From: Nocardia sputorum
GTDB taxonomy: Bacteria; Actinomycetota; Actinomycetes; Mycobacteriales; Mycobacteriaceae
Assembly: GCF_027924405.1 (NCBI RefSeq)
Contig: NZ_AP026978.1
Coordinates: 4,154,001-4,218,000, forward strand
Direction: 5' to 3'
Length of the DNA: 64,000 nt
The position numbers and the translations under genes are program-made. Below are positions 1 to 8,043 of the stretch, piece after piece; within the stretch, counting starts at the first letter, position 1; each line of letters begins with the position of its first letter. A model generated the notes under the pieces. The model did not search any database. It saw only the letters and a list, made by a program, of their open reading frames with translations, and was not told where the DNA came from.

Positions 1-538
1 CCGACATGGCCGACTGCCGCAGCAACTGCCAGCACTCCTCGACCTGATCGGCCGAGATATGGTGGACACCCATGAATTCCGGGTGCTCCACGTGGTGCTT
101 GTCGTAGGCGGCCGCGAGCCGCTGGTAGATCGGGTTGCTCGCCCAGGTCTCGCGCGGCGGGCGCGGTTGCGGCATCTCGGTCAGCCACATCTCCAGCCCC
201 TGGTGCGCCGGGTCGGCGTTGAGCAGGCGGTGCACCGCCGTCGTGCCCGAGCGCGGCAGGCCGGTCACGAAGATCGGCCGTTCGATCGCCACGTCGGCGT
301 GCTCCGGAAACTGCCGCCAGGCGGACTCGCTGAGCAACCGGGCGATCAAAGCGCCACGCAGGAAGGCGCGATTCACCTTGTTGCCGAACGGGGTGAGTTC
401 GGCGTCTTTGGCATAGGACTCCAGCAGCACCCCGAGTCCCTCGCGGTAGTCGTCGGTGCCGAAATCGTCCAGCCCGACCACCTTCGTGGCCGACGCGTGC
501 AGATCGTCGATGGTTCCGACGTCGTCCCTACCGATCAC
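1..538 (-). CDS. PAPS-dependent sulfotransferase family protein, partial (C-terminus beyond window edge)
   Basis: The visible part is about 180 residues of a cytosolic sulfotransferase of the Sulfotransfer_3 type. Such enzymes move a sulfuryl group from PAPS to a hydroxyl on a small molecule or lipid. The segment FVTGLPRSGTT near residue 90 is the 5'-phosphosulfate-binding loop of the family. The rest of the gene lies left of position 1. It is the last visible gene of a leftward operon and follows the SDR gene by a few bases. An AGGAG touches an ATG at 544, which is too close, while a GTG at 538 sits six bases after GGAG, so I prefer 538. The adjacent CysD/CysNC pair can make its PAPS. The acceptor is unknown; steroid or lipid is an inference from the nearby KstR-type boxes. 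Confidence 0.85.
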   Translation of the reverse strand, partial: MIGRDDVGTIDDLHASATKVVGLDDFGTDDYREGLGVLLESYAKDAELTPFGNKVNRAFLRGALIARLLSESAWRQFPEHADVAIERPIFVTGLPRSGTTAVHRLLNADPAHQGLEMWLTEMPQPRPPRETWASNPIYQRLAAAYDKHHVEHPEFMGVHHISADQVEECWQLLRQSAMS

Positions 539-547
539 GGTCATCTC

Positions 548-1324
548 CTAGTGGTGGAATTCGCCGGCGTTGACGTCCAGGCACGCGCCGGTGATCGCGC
601 GCGCCATGGCGGACGCGAAGAACACGACCGCGTCGGCGATCTCGTCGGGTTCGGGCAGCTTGCGCAGGTCGGTGGTCTTCGCGGTCTCGGCGTAGACCTC
701 CTCCGGGGTGATCCCGCGTTGCTGCGCCAGGTAGTTGAAGTACCACTTCAGGTTGTCGGCCCAGATATAGCCCGGCGCAACGGAATTCACCCGAATACCC
801 TGCGGCCCCAGTTCGGTGGCCAGGCTCTGGGCCAGCGCGAGCAGGCTGGCCTTGGCCATCTTGTACGGGCCGAAGGTCCGCCGCGAGTGGTGCAGCACCG
901 CCGAGTTGATCATCACCACCGACCCCTTGGCCTCGGCGAGGGCGGGCACGAAAAGTCTGGTCAGGCGCAACGCGGCCAGCACGTTCGTCTCGAAGCCGGC
1001 GCGCACCTGGTCCAGGTCGACGTCGGCGAGATCCACGATGGGCGGGATGGCGAAGGCATTGTTCACCAGCGTGTCCACCTTGCCGAACGCGCTGTGCGCC
1101 GTCTCCACCAGGTTGGCGGCCGCGGCCTCGTCGTTGATGTCGGTCGGCACGACCACCGCGCGCCTGCCGAGCTCGGTGATCTCCTTGGCCACCTCGGTCA
1201 GCCGCGACTCGGTCCGGGAGGCGAGCACCACGTCCGCGCCCGCCTTCGCGCTCTGCACGGCGATCGCGCGCCCGAGCCCCGGCCCCACGCCGGAGACGAC
1301 GACTACCCTGTCCTGCAACAACAT
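548..1324 (-). CDS. SDR family NAD(P)-dependent oxidoreductase
   Basis: This is a classical short-chain dehydrogenase of 258 residues. The cofactor loop SGVGPGLG is at about residues 11-18, NNA is in the region around residue 90, and the active-site Y-K-M-A-K (YxxxK) follows a serine in VVMINSAV. The C-terminal ITGACLDVNAGEFHH is the usual SDR end. The ATG at 1324 shares its A with the TGA of the upstream DUF1214 gene (TGATG), so the two are translationally coupled. The sulfotransferase follows downstream almost at once. It probably oxidises or reduces a hydroxyl or ketone on the molecule that is sulfated by the neighbour, but the substrate is not visible. Confidence 0.9.
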   Translation of the reverse strand: MLLQDRVVVVSGVGPGLGRAIAVQSAKAGADVVLASRTESRLTEVAKEITELGRRAVVVPTDINDEAAAANLVETAHSAFGKVDTLVNNAFAIPPIVDLADVDLDQVRAGFETNVLAALRLTRLFVPALAEAKGSVVMINSAVLHHSRRTFGPYKMAKASLLALAQSLATELGPQGIRVNSVAPGYIWADNLKWYFNYLAQQRGITPEEVYAETAKTTDLRKLPEPDEIADAVVFFASAMARAITGACLDVNAGEFHH

Positions 1325-2487
1325 CAGCCGAGCATCCTCTCCGCGACGGCGATCTGCCGGGCCGCGATCCGGTCGCGCCACTGCTGCGGCGTGACCCTGG
1401 CCTGGTCGTAGAACGGCAGGCGATTCGGCAGGTCCGCGACGGAGACGAGTTCCACGGTCGGCCCGTCGTCGGGCTTCATCTCCCGCGACAGCCGCTGCCA
1501 GCGGAACTGCAGGTAGCCCCTGGCGTGCCCCGTCCGCTCGATCCAGTTCGCCAGCCCCGGGTCGCGCTCGCTGACCACCAGCCGGATCATCCCGTCCGGG
1601 TCCACGTGCGCCTGGTCGGCCGTGAGGCTGGTCTGGTGGTTGATGTAGTCCAGCGACAGGTACCACATGCTGCCGAGCTGGAAGCCCTGGTAAGGCGCGT
1701 CCGACTTGGGCACCGTGATGATCATGGCCTGGTCGTCGTCCAGGTCGTAGTGACCCACCGAGGAGAACTGGGTGCTGAGCCCGCCCGGTGTCTGCCTCGG
1801 CTCGGTCAGCGTGTTCACCGGCAGATTGAGATAGAACCACTCCGGGAAGGCGAGGAAGGTCTGCAACCGCGACACCAGCATCTTGCCCGCCACGCCGTAC
1901 CGCTTGGCCAGCAGGTCCTTGGTCGGCGGCGGCGGCGCGTCGCCGATCCGGTCCACGCGCTGGATGCGGATCGTGCCCGCCTTCTCGGTCGCCCAATCGC
2001 TGTGCACTTCGCGCACCACGAGCATCGCCGCGTCGCCGCCGAGGTGGACGTAGCCGGGGCCCGCCTCGCCCGGTCCGAAGCGGATCTCATAGGTGCCGTC
2101 CGGCCGGATATCGAGCTCGCGGTCGTCGAAGGCGGTGAGGCTGTCGGGCACGTCCACCGGCGAGTAATTGCCGTTGAGCACCTGGAAGCTCAGGTCGCGG
2201 GTGGTGCCGCGGGTGCCGGTCACCACGTATTCCGCGTCCGGCCGCAGATAGGAGTGGTAGTAGAGGGTGTCGGGGTTGTCCAGGCCCATCTTGGTGTACG
2301 GCCCGGTGGACATGACGAAGAACGGGAAGTCCCGCTCATAGGCCCAGGCCATCTGCAACGACGCGCGGATGCTGCCCGCCAGATAGTCGTAGCCCTCGAC
2401 GAGGTCCTGTTCGGTGCGGATGTGCGCGGCTCCGGTGATGATCTGCTCGGCGGCGGCGATGGCGTCCGCGAACGGCTGTGTCAGCAA
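1324..2487 (-). CDS. DUF1214-like domain protein
   Basis: This is a protein of about 388 residues resembling DUF1214 proteins, which often sit beside sulfotransferases and SDRs in mycobacteria and relatives. No catalytic motif is evident to me. The C-terminal half (YQGFQLGSMWYLSLDYINHQ) has the aromatic-rich beta character of the family. The reading frame is open up to a GTG at 2520. However, that GTG lies inside a 19-base palindrome, while a TTG at 2487 has GGAGAG six bases upstream, so I prefer the TTG. It is the first gene of the leftward DUF1214-SDR-sulfotransferase operon and faces the IclR gene. Its function is unknown. Confidence 0.75.
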   Translation of the reverse strand: MLTQPFADAIAAAEQIITGAAHIRTEQDLVEGYDYLAGSIRASLQMAWAYERDFPFFVMSTGPYTKMGLDNPDTLYYHSYLRPDAEYVVTGTRGTTRDLSFQVLNGNYSPVDVPDSLTAFDDRELDIRPDGTYEIRFGPGEAGPGYVHLGGDAAMLVVREVHSDWATEKAGTIRIQRVDRIGDAPPPPTKDLLAKRYGVAGKMLVSRLQTFLAFPEWFYLNLPVNTLTEPRQTPGGLSTQFSSVGHYDLDDDQAMIITVPKSDAPYQGFQLGSMWYLSLDYINHQTSLTADQAHVDPDGMIRLVVSERDPGLANWIERTGHARGYLQFRWQRLSREMKPDDGPTVELVSVADLPNRLPFYDQARVTPQQWRDRIAARQIAVAERMLG

Positions 2488-2511
2488 GAGGCTCTCTCCG
2501 GTGTTCCAAAT

Positions 2512-2530
2512 ATGTACCACTCTGGTACAT
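2512..2530. promoter_or_regulatory. 19-bp perfect palindrome (putative operator)
   Basis: ATGTACCACTCTGGTACAT is an 8+3+8 perfect inverted repeat in the intergenic region between the DUF1214 and IclR genes. It lies just upstream of the preferred TTG start and covers the alternative GTG start. Its symmetry suits a dimeric repressor. It is distinct from the KstR-type box 18 bases to the right, so two regulators may act here. Confidence 0.5.
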
Positions 2531-2547
2531 TTCGATAGGACAAAGAT

Positions 2548-2561
2548 TAGAACGTGTTCTA
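2548..2561. promoter_or_regulatory. KstR-type box between divergent operons
   Basis: TAGAACGTGTTCTA fits the published KstR consensus TNNAACNNGTTNNA at every fixed position. KstR is the TetR-family repressor of sterol catabolism in mycobacteria and rhodococci. The last base of the box is the first base of the AGGAG ribosome-binding site of the IclR gene, so bound repressor should block that transcript. That KstR itself binds here is inferred; the linked IclR protein could be the real ligand. Confidence 0.6.
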
Positions 2562-2571
2562 GGAGTGGTCA

Positions 2572-3471
2572 ATGGTCGGCCGTCGGTCCGCGCCCACCGC
2601 ACGCGTGGTGCAGGTCCTGGATTTCTTCGTCGAACAGCGCGGGAAACGCTTCGGGCTCTCCGAGCTCGCCCGCGAACTCGACCTGGCCAAACCCACCTGC
2701 CTGGGCATCCTCACCGAGCTGACCGCGGGCGGTTACCTGATGCGCGACGCCCAGACCCGCACCTACGGACTCGGACCGGCGCTGATCGCGGCGGGCCGGG
2801 TGGCACAGGACAGCTTCGCCATCTCCGCGCTCGCCCGCGTCGAGCTGGAGAAACTCTCCGCGCGCTACCACACGACCTGCACCGCGTCGGCGGTGGTCGG
2901 CGAGCAGATCATGGTGCTGGAGAGCACCGGGCCCGGCCTGGTGAAGGTGGGGGCGGCCTACCACTTCGCACCTCCGGTCGGCTTGATGTACGTGCTCTGG
3001 GACACCGACGCGGCTTTCGACGCCTGGCTGGCCAAGCCGCCGGCGGTGCCGCTGCGACAGGACGAGGCGCGCCTGCGCCAGGTCGTCGCCGAATGCCGCG
3101 AGCGCGGATTCCTGGTGGAGAGCATGACCACGGCCGGGCGGCGGCTGTACTCACTGCTGGCCGGTGTCGCCGACCGCGATTTACCTCCCGAGCTGCGCGA
3201 ACTGGTCGCCGAACTGGTGACAAGCCTGGGCGAGCGGGTGTACCTCGGCGCGGATCTGCGGCCCCGCAAAGAGCACGCCGTGAGCCTGCTCGCCGCACCG
3301 ACCTACGACGGCGACGGCAGGCAGAACATGGTGCTCACGATGTACGTCGGCCGCTCCATCACCGGGGCCGAGATCGCCCGCCGCGGGGGCGCGCTGGTGG
3401 CCGCCGCCGATGCCGTGACGGCGAACTCGGGCGGCCGCAGACCATTGACCGACGACCGAAACGTGTTCTAG
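2572..3471 (+). CDS. IclR family transcriptional regulator
   Basis: This is a 299-residue IclR-type regulator. The N-terminal winged helix-turn-helix covers about residues 8-65 (GLSELARELDLAKPTCLGIL), and an effector-binding domain fills the rest. AGGAG at 2561-2565 is six bases before the ATG. The gene opens the rightward operon with cysD only nine bases after its stop, so it is co-transcribed with the sulfate-activation genes and divergent from the sulfotransferase operon. It probably controls both operons in response to a small aromatic or steroid-like ligand, which is inference from family habit. A near-copy of the upstream operator overlaps its own stop codon at 3457-3470. Confidence 0.9.
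   Translation: MVGRRSAPTARVVQVLDFFVEQRGKRFGLSELARELDLAKPTCLGILTELTAGGYLMRDAQTRTYGLGPALIAAGRVAQDSFAISALARVELEKLSARYHTTCTASAVVGEQIMVLESTGPGLVKVGAAYHFAPPVGLMYVLWDTDAAFDAWLAKPPAVPLRQDEARLRQVVAECRERGFLVESMTTAGRRLYSLLAGVADRDLPPELRELVAELVTSLGERVYLGADLRPRKEHAVSLLAAPTYDGDGRQNMVLTMYVGRSITGAEIARRGGALVAAADAVTANSGGRRPLTDDRNVF
3457..3470. promoter_or_regulatory. second KstR-type box upstream of cysD
   Basis: CGAAACGTGTTCTA differs from the TNNAACNNGTTNNA consensus only in the first base. It shares the 12-mer AACGTGTTCTAG with the box at 2548-2561. It overlaps the last codons and stop of the IclR gene and ends ten bases before the cysD start. This suggests a second, internal regulated promoter for cysD-cysNC. 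Confidence 0.5.
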
Positions 3472-3480
3472 TTTTGCGGT

Positions 3481-4413
3481 GTGAGCCAGTACGCGAAGTC
3501 GACGGCGAGCACCTACGAGCTGCCCCATTTGGACGCGCTCGAGGCCGAGTCGGCGCACATATTCCGTGAAGTGGCAGCGACATTCGAGCGCCCGGTGTTG
3601 CTGTTCTCCGGCGGCAAGGATTCGGTGGTGATGCTGCACTTGGCGGCCAAGGCCTTCTGGCCCGCGCCGCTACCGTTCCCCGTGCTGCACATCGACACCG
3701 GGCACAATTTCGACGAGGTGATCGCCTACCGCGACGAGACGGTGGCGCGCCTGGGGTTGCGCCTGGTGGTCGGGCGGGTGCAGGACGACATCGATGCCGG
3801 ACGCGCGGTCGAGGAGACCGGGCCGCGCGCCTCCCGCAACCGGTTGCAGACCACGACGCTGCTGCGCTCGATCCAAGAGGGATCCTTCGACGCGGTCTTC
3901 GGCGGTGCCCGCCGCGACGAGGAGAAGGCCCGCGCCAAGGAGCGAGTGTTCAGCTTCCGCGACGAGTACGGCCAGTGGGATCCGCGCAGACAGCGCCCCG
4001 AGCTGTGGAACCTGTACAACGGCAGGCACCGGGCCGGCGAGCACATCCGGGTGTTCCCGCTGTCGAACTGGACCGAGCTGGACATCTGGAGCTACATCGC
4101 CGCCGAAGACATCGAACTGCCGCCGCTGTATTACGCACACCGCAGGCCGGTGGTGCAGCGCGATGGAATGCTGCTGGCACACACGCGTTTTCTCCAGCTG
4201 CTCGACGGCGAGGAGCCGTACGAGGCCACGGTGCGTTTCCGCACGGTGGGCGACGCGACCTGCACCGGCTGCGTGGAGTCCACCGCGGCCACGCCCGCGG
4301 AGGTGGTCGCCGAGGTCGCCGCGGCGCGGGTCACCGAGCGCGGCGCCACCCGAGCCGACGACCGCATCTCCGAGGCGGGGATGGAAGACCGCAAACGCGA
4401 AGGCTACTTCTGA
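3481..4413 (+). CDS. cysD: sulfate adenylyltransferase subunit 2 (CysD)
   Basis: CysD is the catalytic small subunit of ATP sulfurylase, which makes adenosine 5'-phosphosulfate (APS) from ATP and sulfate with the GTPase subunit CysN. The protein has 310 residues, normal for the family. The PP-loop pyrophosphatase motif SGGKDS is at residues 43-48, and the family C-terminal segment ending RKREGYF is intact. The GTG at 3481 is the first in-frame start after the IclR stop. No Shine-Dalgarno sequence is seen, so translation may be coupled or the message leaderless from the box at 3457. The stop TGA shares its A with the cysNC ATG. No CysH or sulfite reductase is nearby, so this copy probably feeds sulfation. 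Confidence 0.97.
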   Translation: MSQYAKSTASTYELPHLDALEAESAHIFREVAATFERPVLLFSGGKDSVVMLHLAAKAFWPAPLPFPVLHIDTGHNFDEVIAYRDETVARLGLRLVVGRVQDDIDAGRAVEETGPRASRNRLQTTTLLRSIQEGSFDAVFGGARRDEEKARAKERVFSFRDEYGQWDPRRQRPELWNLYNGRHRAGEHIRVFPLSNWTELDIWSYIAAEDIELPPLYYAHRRPVVQRDGMLLAHTRFLQLLDGEEPYEATVRFRTVGDATCTGCVESTAATPAEVVAEVAAARVTERGATRADDRISEAGMEDRKREGYF

Positions 4414-6248
4414 TGACGACCACACTGTTGCGCCTGGCCACCGCGGGCAGCGTCGACGACGGCAAATCCACGCTGATCGGCAGGCTGCTGTTCGACTCCA
4501 AGACGCTGTTCACCGATCAGCTCGCCGCGGTGGAGCGGACCAGCCGCGACCGCGGCGACGACTATCCCAACTTGGCACTGCTCACCGACGGCCTGCGCGC
4601 CGAACGCGAACAGGGCATCACCATCGACGTGGCGCATCGCTATTTCGCCACGCCCAAAAGGAAATTCATTATCGCCGACACCCCGGGGCACGTGCAGTAC
4701 ACCCGGAACATGGTGACCGGCGCGTCCACCGCCGACCTGGCGCTGATCCTGGTGGACGCCCGCAAAGGCGTGGTGGAGCAGACCCGCAGGCACGCGTTCC
4801 TGGCCAGTTTGCTCGGCATCCCACACCTGGTGTTGTGCGTGAACAAGATGGACCTGGCGGACTGGTCGCAGGACCGGTTCGAAGAGATCCGCGAGGAATT
4901 CGCGCGTTTCGCCTCCAAACTGGACGTCTCCGATCTGACCTTCGTGCCCGTGTCGGCGCTGCACGGTGACAACATCGTGCACCGGGGCGCGAGCATGCCG
5001 TGGTATGAGGGCACTCCCCTGCTGCACCATCTCGAGGAGGTGCACATCGCCTCGGACCGCAACCTGATCGACTCGCGCTTCCCGGTGCAGTACGTCACGC
5101 GCAGCCACGCGCAGGATTTCCGCGGGTACGCGGGCACGGTGGCGGGTGGCGTCTTCAAGCCGGGCGACGAAGTGGCGGTGCTGCCGTCCGGCTTCACCAC
5201 CACGGTCGAGGCGATCTGGGGTCCTGGCGGCGCGCCCGTCGCGGAAGCTTTCCCACCGCAGGCGGTCACCATCCAGCTCGCCGACGAACTGGACATCTCC
5301 CGCGGCGATCTGATCTGCCGCCCGAACAACCGCCCGACCGCGGGGCGCGATCTCGACGCGATGGTGTGCTGGTTCGCCGAGGACACCCAGCTCACGCCCG
5401 GCGCGACCTACACCATCCGGCACACCACCCGCGCGGCCACCGCAGAGGTGCGCTCCCTGGACTACCGGCTGGACGTCAACACGCTGCACCGCGACGAGCA
5501 CGCGGAGTCGTTGTCGCTCAACGAGATCGGCCGCGTCCAGCTGCGCACCCGCCAACCCTTGCTGTTCGACCCGTACCGCCGCAACCGCGCCACCGGCAGC
5601 TTCATCCTCGTCGACGACACGACGAACAACACCGTCGCCGCGGGCATGATCACCGGCCCCAGCCTGCCGTCCTCCCGGGTGGTCTGGCACTCCACCGCCG
5701 TCGAGCGCGACGAGCGCGCCACCCGCGGCCTCACGGTCTGGCTGACGGGGTTGTCCGGCTCCGGGAAATCCACCGTCGCTGTCGAATTGGAGCGCAGGTT
5801 GGTCGCCGCGGGCCGTCCGGCGTTCCTCCTCGACGGGGACAACCTGCGCCACGGCCTCAACTCGGATCTCGGGTTCAGCGCGGCCGACCGCGAAGAGAAC
5901 GTCCGCCGCGTCGGCGAAGTGGCGAAATTGTTCGCCGAAGCCGGTGTGGTGGCGGTCGTTTCGCTGATCAGCCCCTACCGCGCCGACCGCGATCGCGTTC
6001 GCGCCGCCCACGAGGCGGCGGGCATCCCCTTCCTGGAGGTTTTCGTGGACACGCCACTGGCGGTCTGCGAGGCCCGCGACCCCAAGGGCATGTACGCCAA
6101 AGCCCGCGCGGGCGAGATCCGCGGTTTCACCGGCATCGACGACCCGTACGAAGCGCCGACCGAAGCCGAGATCGTGCTACGGCCCGACCACGGGGATCCG
6201 GCGTCGATGGCAGCGACGATCATCGCGCGGTTGAGCCGAATGGACTGA
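4413..6248 (+). CDS. cysNC: bifunctional sulfate adenylyltransferase GTPase / adenylylsulfate kinase (CysNC)
   Basis: This is a 611-residue fusion. The N-terminal CysN GTPase drives APS formation: GSVDDGKST at 12-20, DTPGH at 89-93 and NKMD at 144-147 are its G1, G3 and G4 motifs. The C-terminal CysC APS kinase makes [13 protein letters not shown] is near residue 446. The LISPYR at about 519 replaces the usual FISPYR, keeping the serine that is phosphorylated in the family. The ATG overlaps the cysD stop, so the subunits are made in balance. The length matches mycobacterial CysNC. With a sulfotransferase in the facing operon, the likely job is local PAPS supply. A strong hairpin follows the stop. 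Confidence 0.97.
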   Translation: MTTTLLRLATAGSVDDGKSTLIGRLLFDSKTLFTDQLAAVERTSRDRGDDYPNLALLTDGLRAEREQGITIDVAHRYFATPKRKFIIADTPGHVQYTRNMVTGASTADLALILVDARKGVVEQTRRHAFLASLLGIPHLVLCVNKMDLADWSQDRFEEIREEFARFASKLDVSDLTFVPVSALHGDNIVHRGASMPWYEGTPLLHHLEEVHIASDRNLIDSRFPVQYVTRSHAQDFRGYAGTVAGGVFKPGDEVAVLPSGFTTTVEAIWGPGGAPVAEAFPPQAVTIQLADELDISRGDLICRPNNRPTAGRDLDAMVCWFAEDTQLTPGATYTIRHTTRAATAEVRSLDYRLDVNTLHRDEHAESLSLNEIGRVQLRTRQPLLFDPYRRNRATGSFILVDDTTNNTVAAGMITGPSLPSSRVVWHSTAVERDERATRGLTVWLTGLSGSGKSTVAVELERRLVAAGRPAFLLDGDNLRHGLNSDLGFSAADREENVRRVGEVAKLFAEAGVVAVVSLISPYRADRDRVRAAHEAAGIPFLEVFVDTPLAVCEARDPKGMYAKARAGEIRGFTGIDDPYEAPTEAEIVLRPDHGDPASMAATIIARLSRMD

Positions 6249-6259
6249 GCCCCGCACCT

Positions 6260-6294
6260 CGAAGGGCAGACGGCGCTCGTCCGTCTGCCCTTCG
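6260..6294 (+). terminator. rho-independent-type hairpin after cysNC
   Basis: A perfect 14-base stem (left arm 6260-6273, right arm 6281-6294) with a 7-base loop lies 12 bases after the cysNC stop. No long T run follows, as is common in actinomycete terminators. It should end the IclR-cysD-cysNC transcript. Confidence 0.75.
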
Positions 6295-6522
6295 ACTTCC
6301 CCGAATCGGTCGCGCCCGTTCGAGCCCGGCTTCGTGGATCGGCTATCCCCTCCACAGTCGATACACCGAAGCCGGTTCGTGGCGACATCGCCGTAGTCGG
6401 TTCGGATACGAGCGTAGAGCGATAGGATCTGATTGTAAAGCGCTAGATACCTAGCCCATGCGCTCTGATCCTGTACCGCCGGATACCATGTTTCCACGGT
6501 GTGGGGCTGAATCGGGAGGTTG

Positions 6523-7032
6523 GTGGCACAGGTCGTGTCTGGGGACGGAGAGGACGTCACCGAGGAGCCGACGGAGGACGCCGGTCCCATCGCGCGGCAC
6601 CTCAATCGGGTGATCGCCGCTGCCCAGCAGCGGGATGCACGGGGCTACTCCAATAAGGACATCGCCGAACGCTCGACCGCGCTCGGCTATCCACTCAGCC
6701 CGGCTCAGGTCTCGCATATCCGGCTCGGACGTGTCCGCAATCCCAGTTTCCGCACCATCGAGGGCATTTCCGTTGCGCTGGGCGTGGACGTGCGCGAGTT
6801 CCTCGACGGCGCCGCCGCACAGCAAGCCGACATCGACTCACGGCTGGCCGCGCAGCTTTCCGAGGCGGGCGTCGAGGCGATCGGCTTCCGCCTGTCCGAA
6901 CTCAGCACACTGAACGAACTGGGCAGGTCGACCTTCGGGGCCATAGTCGGCAACATCCTGCGCGATCTCCAGCAGCACGAACTCTATCGCCGACCGGCCG
7001 CTACGGGGGAAGACGAGGGGACCTCCGGCTGA
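6523..7032 (+). CDS. EspR-like helix-turn-helix (XRE-type) regulator
   Basis: This is a 169-residue DNA-binding protein. The N-terminal HTH (about residues 30-90) runs GYSNKDIAERSTALGYPLSP then VSHIRLGRVRNPSFRTIEGI. That is the same layout as the mycobacterial nucleoid-associated regulator EspR, which has a recognition helix followed by an R-x-NP-S-x-RT turn. The C-terminal 70 residues are helical and could dimerise. GGGAGG at 6514-6519 precedes a TTG (6520) and a GTG (6523); the GTG has the better spacing. The gene is convergent with the FAD monooxygenase, 17 bases apart, and may be functionally tied to the ImmA/IrrE gene beyond it, since such peptidases often cleave HTH partners. This partnership is inference. 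Confidence 0.75.
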   Translation: MAQVVSGDGEDVTEEPTEDAGPIARHLNRVIAAAQQRDARGYSNKDIAERSTALGYPLSPAQVSHIRLGRVRNPSFRTIEGISVALGVDVREFLDGAAAQQADIDSRLAAQLSEAGVEAIGFRLSELSTLNELGRSTFGAIVGNILRDLQQHELYRRPAATGEDEGTSG

Positions 7033-7049
7033 GCGATCGGCTGTCGCCA

Positions 7050-8039
7050 TCAGAGCCGCAGATCCGCCGCCGAGATCCGCGGCGCAGCGCCAGGCCGGAA
7101 GGTCGCTTGCGCTATCGGGCGGCGCACTTCGGTATACGAATCCAGCGCAGCGGCAATGGAGTTCGCACTGCGCAGGGTCTTCGCCAAGACGATCGCGTCC
7201 TCGATGGCAGAAGTCGCCCCTCGTCCCGCCGCCGGTGAAACAGCGTGCGCAGCGTCGCCGATCAGCACGGTGTCCGCGTTGTGCCAGCTTCCCTCGGGTT
7301 CGAGTTCGTACAGTGCGATCGGCGCGCTCACTTCGGAGCGCTCCAGCACTTCCACGACCGGCGTGACCCGCAGCGCCTCGAGGAACACGTCGGGATCGAT
7401 CGTCGTGGCCGCGGACGCGACGTTTCGTCTGCTGAACCAGAACGATCCGTCGCGATCGTCCCCCACGTACCCCACCACTCCTTCCGGATGCGACCAGAAG
7501 TGCAGCACGTTCGTCGGCAGCCCACGCACCGGAGCCGGGAAGTGCCCGTACCGGATCACCTGGCCGGTGTAGGTGGGCTCGCGGCAATCACCGAGCATGC
7601 GCCGGGTAGCCGAACGAGCGCCGTCCGCGCCGACCAGCAGATCACCCGTGCGCTCACCGGGCTCGGCCCGAGTTCCGTACGCGCAAGGAATATCCGCTCG
7701 GTCCAGGCCTTCGCGCAACACGGCCAAGAGATCCCTGCGCCACACATGGGTACTGGACCAGCGATGACCGGGCTCGGTACGGGCGAAGGAACTCGTCCGT
7801 CCGGTGACCGTGTCGACGGTGCTGACGCTGACCACCGGGAATCCGGCCGCCCTGACCTGCTCCCCCAGTCCGATCTGGTCCAGCGCGGTCGACGCCGCGG
7901 GGCCGAGCGTGACCCATCCGCCCACATCGGCCGTGCGCGTCGCGCTCTCGTAGACCTGCACCGTCGCACCGACTTTCGCCAGCGCGAGCGCGGCACATGC
8001 CCCTCCGATACCGCAACCCACGACTTCGGCTCGAAACAT
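7050..8039 (-). CDS. FAD-dependent monooxygenase (UbiH/PHBH-like)
   Basis: This is a 329-residue flavoprotein of the class A monooxygenase type. The N-terminal GCGIGG at residues 8-13 binds the ADP part of FAD. LVGADGARSATR is the DG motif, and ADTVLIGDAAHAVSPAAGRG is the GD motif that binds the FAD ribityl chain. The protein is shorter than the usual 380-400 residues because the C-terminus stops soon after the GD motif. It is the last gene of a leftward operon, four bases after the MAB_1171c-like gene. The substrate is unknown. Grouping with a zinc peptidase and a membrane protein is odd for a simple catabolic hydroxylase. Confidence 0.85.
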   Translation of the reverse strand: MFRAEVVGCGIGGACAALALAKVGATVQVYESATRTADVGGWVTLGPAASTALDQIGLGEQVRAAGFPVVSVSTVDTVTGRTSSFARTEPGHRWSSTHVWRRDLLAVLREGLDRADIPCAYGTRAEPGERTGDLLVGADGARSATRRMLGDCREPTYTGQVIRYGHFPAPVRGLPTNVLHFWSHPEGVVGYVGDDRDGSFWFSRRNVASAATTIDPDVFLEALRVTPVVEVLERSEVSAPIALYELEPEGSWHNADTVLIGDAAHAVSPAAGRGATSAIEDAIVLAKTLRSANSIAAALDSYTEVRRPIAQATFRPGAAPRISAADLRL

Positions 8040-8043
8040 CAGC

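Noticed and set aside
4404..6011. 535-codon minus-strand open frame opposite cysNC
   Set aside because: CysNC is certain on the plus strand, and the antisense product has no features.
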